A stretch of DNA of 64,000 nucleotides, from contig JAMPIT010000476.1 of NCBI GenBank assembly GCA_026261815.1, positions 2,507,501 to 2,571,500 of the forward strand. The letters run 5' to 3'. Of this stretch, positions 62,201 to 64,000 are shown piece after piece. The stretch's first letter is position 1. Each line of letters opens with the position of its first letter. Origin of the DNA: Monarcha castaneiventris obscurior (lineage: Eukaryota; Chordata; Aves; Passeriformes; Monarchidae). Under the pieces are notes generated by a model. That model was not told where the DNA came from. It saw only the letters and a program-made list of their open reading frames with translations, and did no database searches. A program made the translations under genes and the position numbers.

Positions 62201-64000
62201 CCAAGTATTTTCCAGATACTGCATTTACATATGTATTATAATTTATTTTAAGGAAGTAGGTTGAATAGCTAACAGATTTTCCTACTTGTTGCATGTGAAA
62301 TAACCAACCCATAAAAATGCTTGCTTTTCTGCCATTATCCTATTGCTGGGTTATGCTTATTTGCAGTTCATGACAACATTAAATATAAAAGCATCGAGCC
62401 TTGGGTGACCCATTGAGATGAACTGCAAATTTTATCCCCAGCTACAGCAGCAATGCTCAAAGGAATATGGGTTATTCCTTATATGTTCAAAGTCTAGGTT
62501 ATATATCACTGAAGGTTGGCCTTTCCCCCTTGCCCAGTTAAGGTTTTTTAACCTGAAACTAGTCTGCCATTTTGGATTGAGCATCAGCTGGAGAAGAGTG
62601 TGCTTCTTGCCTGGGGCTCAGATGCCTCCTCCCATTAGTGTTCACACCTCAGCCATCATGTGCCTCTAGTAATCGCTGCATCTCTCCAATCCTCACAAAG
62701 GAAGGGCTGTGGGATGGCAAGTGAGTGACCTGATCCCTTCAAGAGGCAGCTAAGAGTCATCAAAAAGAAGAAGTGATATGGAAATTCTTACAGTTAGCAA
62801 TGAAAATTGCCCGTGCAAAAAGTGCCTCCATTTGTTATAAGAGTAAATAAACAATAATGCCATTTTTAAAAAAGAAATGCTTGCCATATTACAGATCTCT
62901 CAGGCACAAGAGGAATCTGGAAAACTGTGTGTCCTGCCCCTAATGCATATCTCTATTAATGTGTGTGTATAACATATGAAGGGAGAAACACAAGATCTAA
63001 GTTTAGTGATTTGAACAGGGAGATCACTTGGATTGTGTTCACAGCTCTCTCACTGCAAGCAAGGTACTCACCTTGCCCTTCTCAGCTCAGCATTCTCACC
63101 TATAAAGCTGTCATGTGCCTCCTTGTAGGCTCTGAGACCCAATCTGCTTATGTGTTGTAAAACATGCAAAATACCTCACAAGGAAAAAGCTGAAATTATT
63201 TTCACAGGAGAAATTTTCTCTGCACATTTGCAAGGAAGAGAAAGAATCTAAAAGAAGTCTGTTTCTCCACACTTGTGTGACTCTGCTGGCTTTGGGCACA
63301 ACCACACCTTTAAGGATAACTTTAAAGTCAGCAAATGTCTTTGAGAGAATCTAAACTGATGTCTAAACTCAAACTCAATGTACAAGTGTAAGTGCAGGGA
63401 GGGCAAATGAGTTTTACAAGGTGAAATGCTGGACTGGCCTTGAGCATGAAAGCAGAGCCCTTGGTATTAGCACAGAAAAATGTTAGATTCCAAGACTTCA
63501 CTTGAGAAGCAGAACTAATTAGAGAAGATTAACAGACATGAGGCATGTAATAGCTGGAATAGGGCATGACTGCAGTTTGAAAGGCTGAATCACTGGACCT
63601 CTCATCGAGGTCAAGATCTTAAAAACACTAGACCTTTTTTAAAAGCAAGTGACAAGTTTTACAGATGTCCCTGTGGCAGCTGAACATTCATTATAGAATT
63701 CAAGCTCTGTTCTGCACCTAGGAGTTTCCTCTGTGTTAAGACTGTTTTCATCCTTGATGTCTGGATACATTTCTGCGCATGGGGTCTTATTCAGGGCCAC
63801 ATTCACATTCCTACTACTTTGCAGGGGGTCCTGAAGAGACAGTAACCGAGTCTGCACTACAGTGGTAACACAGTGGAGACTTCTTTTTTGGGTTTTTTTT
63901 TCAATGAATCTAGTAACTGATACTTGCTTTGTTTTGTTTTTGTTTTTTTCCAAAAGGAGTCTGAAATATACATTGCAGTCTCTTGCCTCATACTTTCCAC
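47230..64000 (-). other. CRB1: CRB1 intron 1, partial (about 16.8 kb), to the right edge
   Basis: Everything upstream of exon 2 in the window. Mammalian CRB1 has a very long first intron (tens of kb), and exon 1 holds only about 70 coding bases. I checked minus-strand donors for a short phase-1 exon starting with ATG and a hydrophobic run and found no convincing one. The best phase-1 fit (ATG near 59653, donor near 59604) encodes no signal peptide. Two GC-richer stretches (about 57040-57300 and 59600-60130) hold only chance frames. A small tandem repeat lies at 54437-54476. Confidence 0.65.
54437..54476. repeat. 20-bp tandem duplication
   Basis: The unit ggatttttggttcagttgga occurs twice head to tail with a single mismatch (g to a). 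Local slippage duplication in intron 1. Confidence 0.95.

Noticed and set aside
63639..63953. A 104-codon minus-strand frame near the right edge
   Set aside because: Begins in low-complexity Lys/Asn codons from a T-rich plus strand and shows no family similarity.

Overview
The window is vertebrate genomic DNA, most likely from a bird. It has long AT-rich introns, short coding blocks with GT/AG splice sites, and fragments of CR1-type LINEs, the characteristic avian repeat. It contains one recognisable gene: CRB1 (crumbs homologue 1), read entirely on the minus strand, 5' end to the right. Ten consecutive coding exons are visible, corresponding to human exons 2 to 11. They lie at 46645-47229, 40841-41036, 37321-37460, 35730-35912, 13095-14042, 9064-9614, 8505-8670, 5260-6166, 3883-4011 and 780-906. 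All donor/acceptor phases agree across the junctions. The spliced product is about 1310 residues with no internal stop. By eye it carries 19 EGF-like modules and 3 laminin-G domains in the order known for CRB1. The canonical first exon (signal peptide) and last exon (membrane helix and the short tail ending in ERLI) were not found and probably lie beyond the right and left edges.

Layout from the gene's 5' side (right) to its 3' side (left): 47230-64000 is intron 1 with nothing recognisable. Exons 2 to 5 (EGF modules 1 to 9) occupy 35.7-47.2 kb, and exons 3 and 5 sit in CpG-rich islands of sequence. Intron 5 is very large (14043-35729) and holds CR1 remnants, a microsatellite, an isolated CpG-rich patch and a candidate alternative promoter and first exon. 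Exons 6 to 11 (the last ten EGF modules and all three laminin-G domains) occupy 0.8-14 kb.

The two most interesting observations concern alternative ends of CRB1. Inside intron 5 is a minus-strand start codon in good context (17878) that opens a 17-codon hydrophobic signal-peptide-like stretch. It ends in a phase-1 donor that splices in frame to exon 6. At the other end, reading through the exon 11 donor keeps an open frame for 41 codons. That stretch encodes a hydrophobic, membrane-helix-like segment and an acidic tail, and I recall a near-identical tail in the mammalian read-through isoform. Together these would give a roughly 1000-residue protein with the same plan as the photoreceptor CRB1-B isoform described in mammals. 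This suggests that the alternative-ended isoform is ancient in amniotes. Assignments to human exons and isoforms come from memory of the family, not from a search.

No RNA gene, CRISPR array, intact transposon or second protein-coding gene could be supported. Most other open frames in the window are short chance frames or antisense shadows of CRB1 exons.
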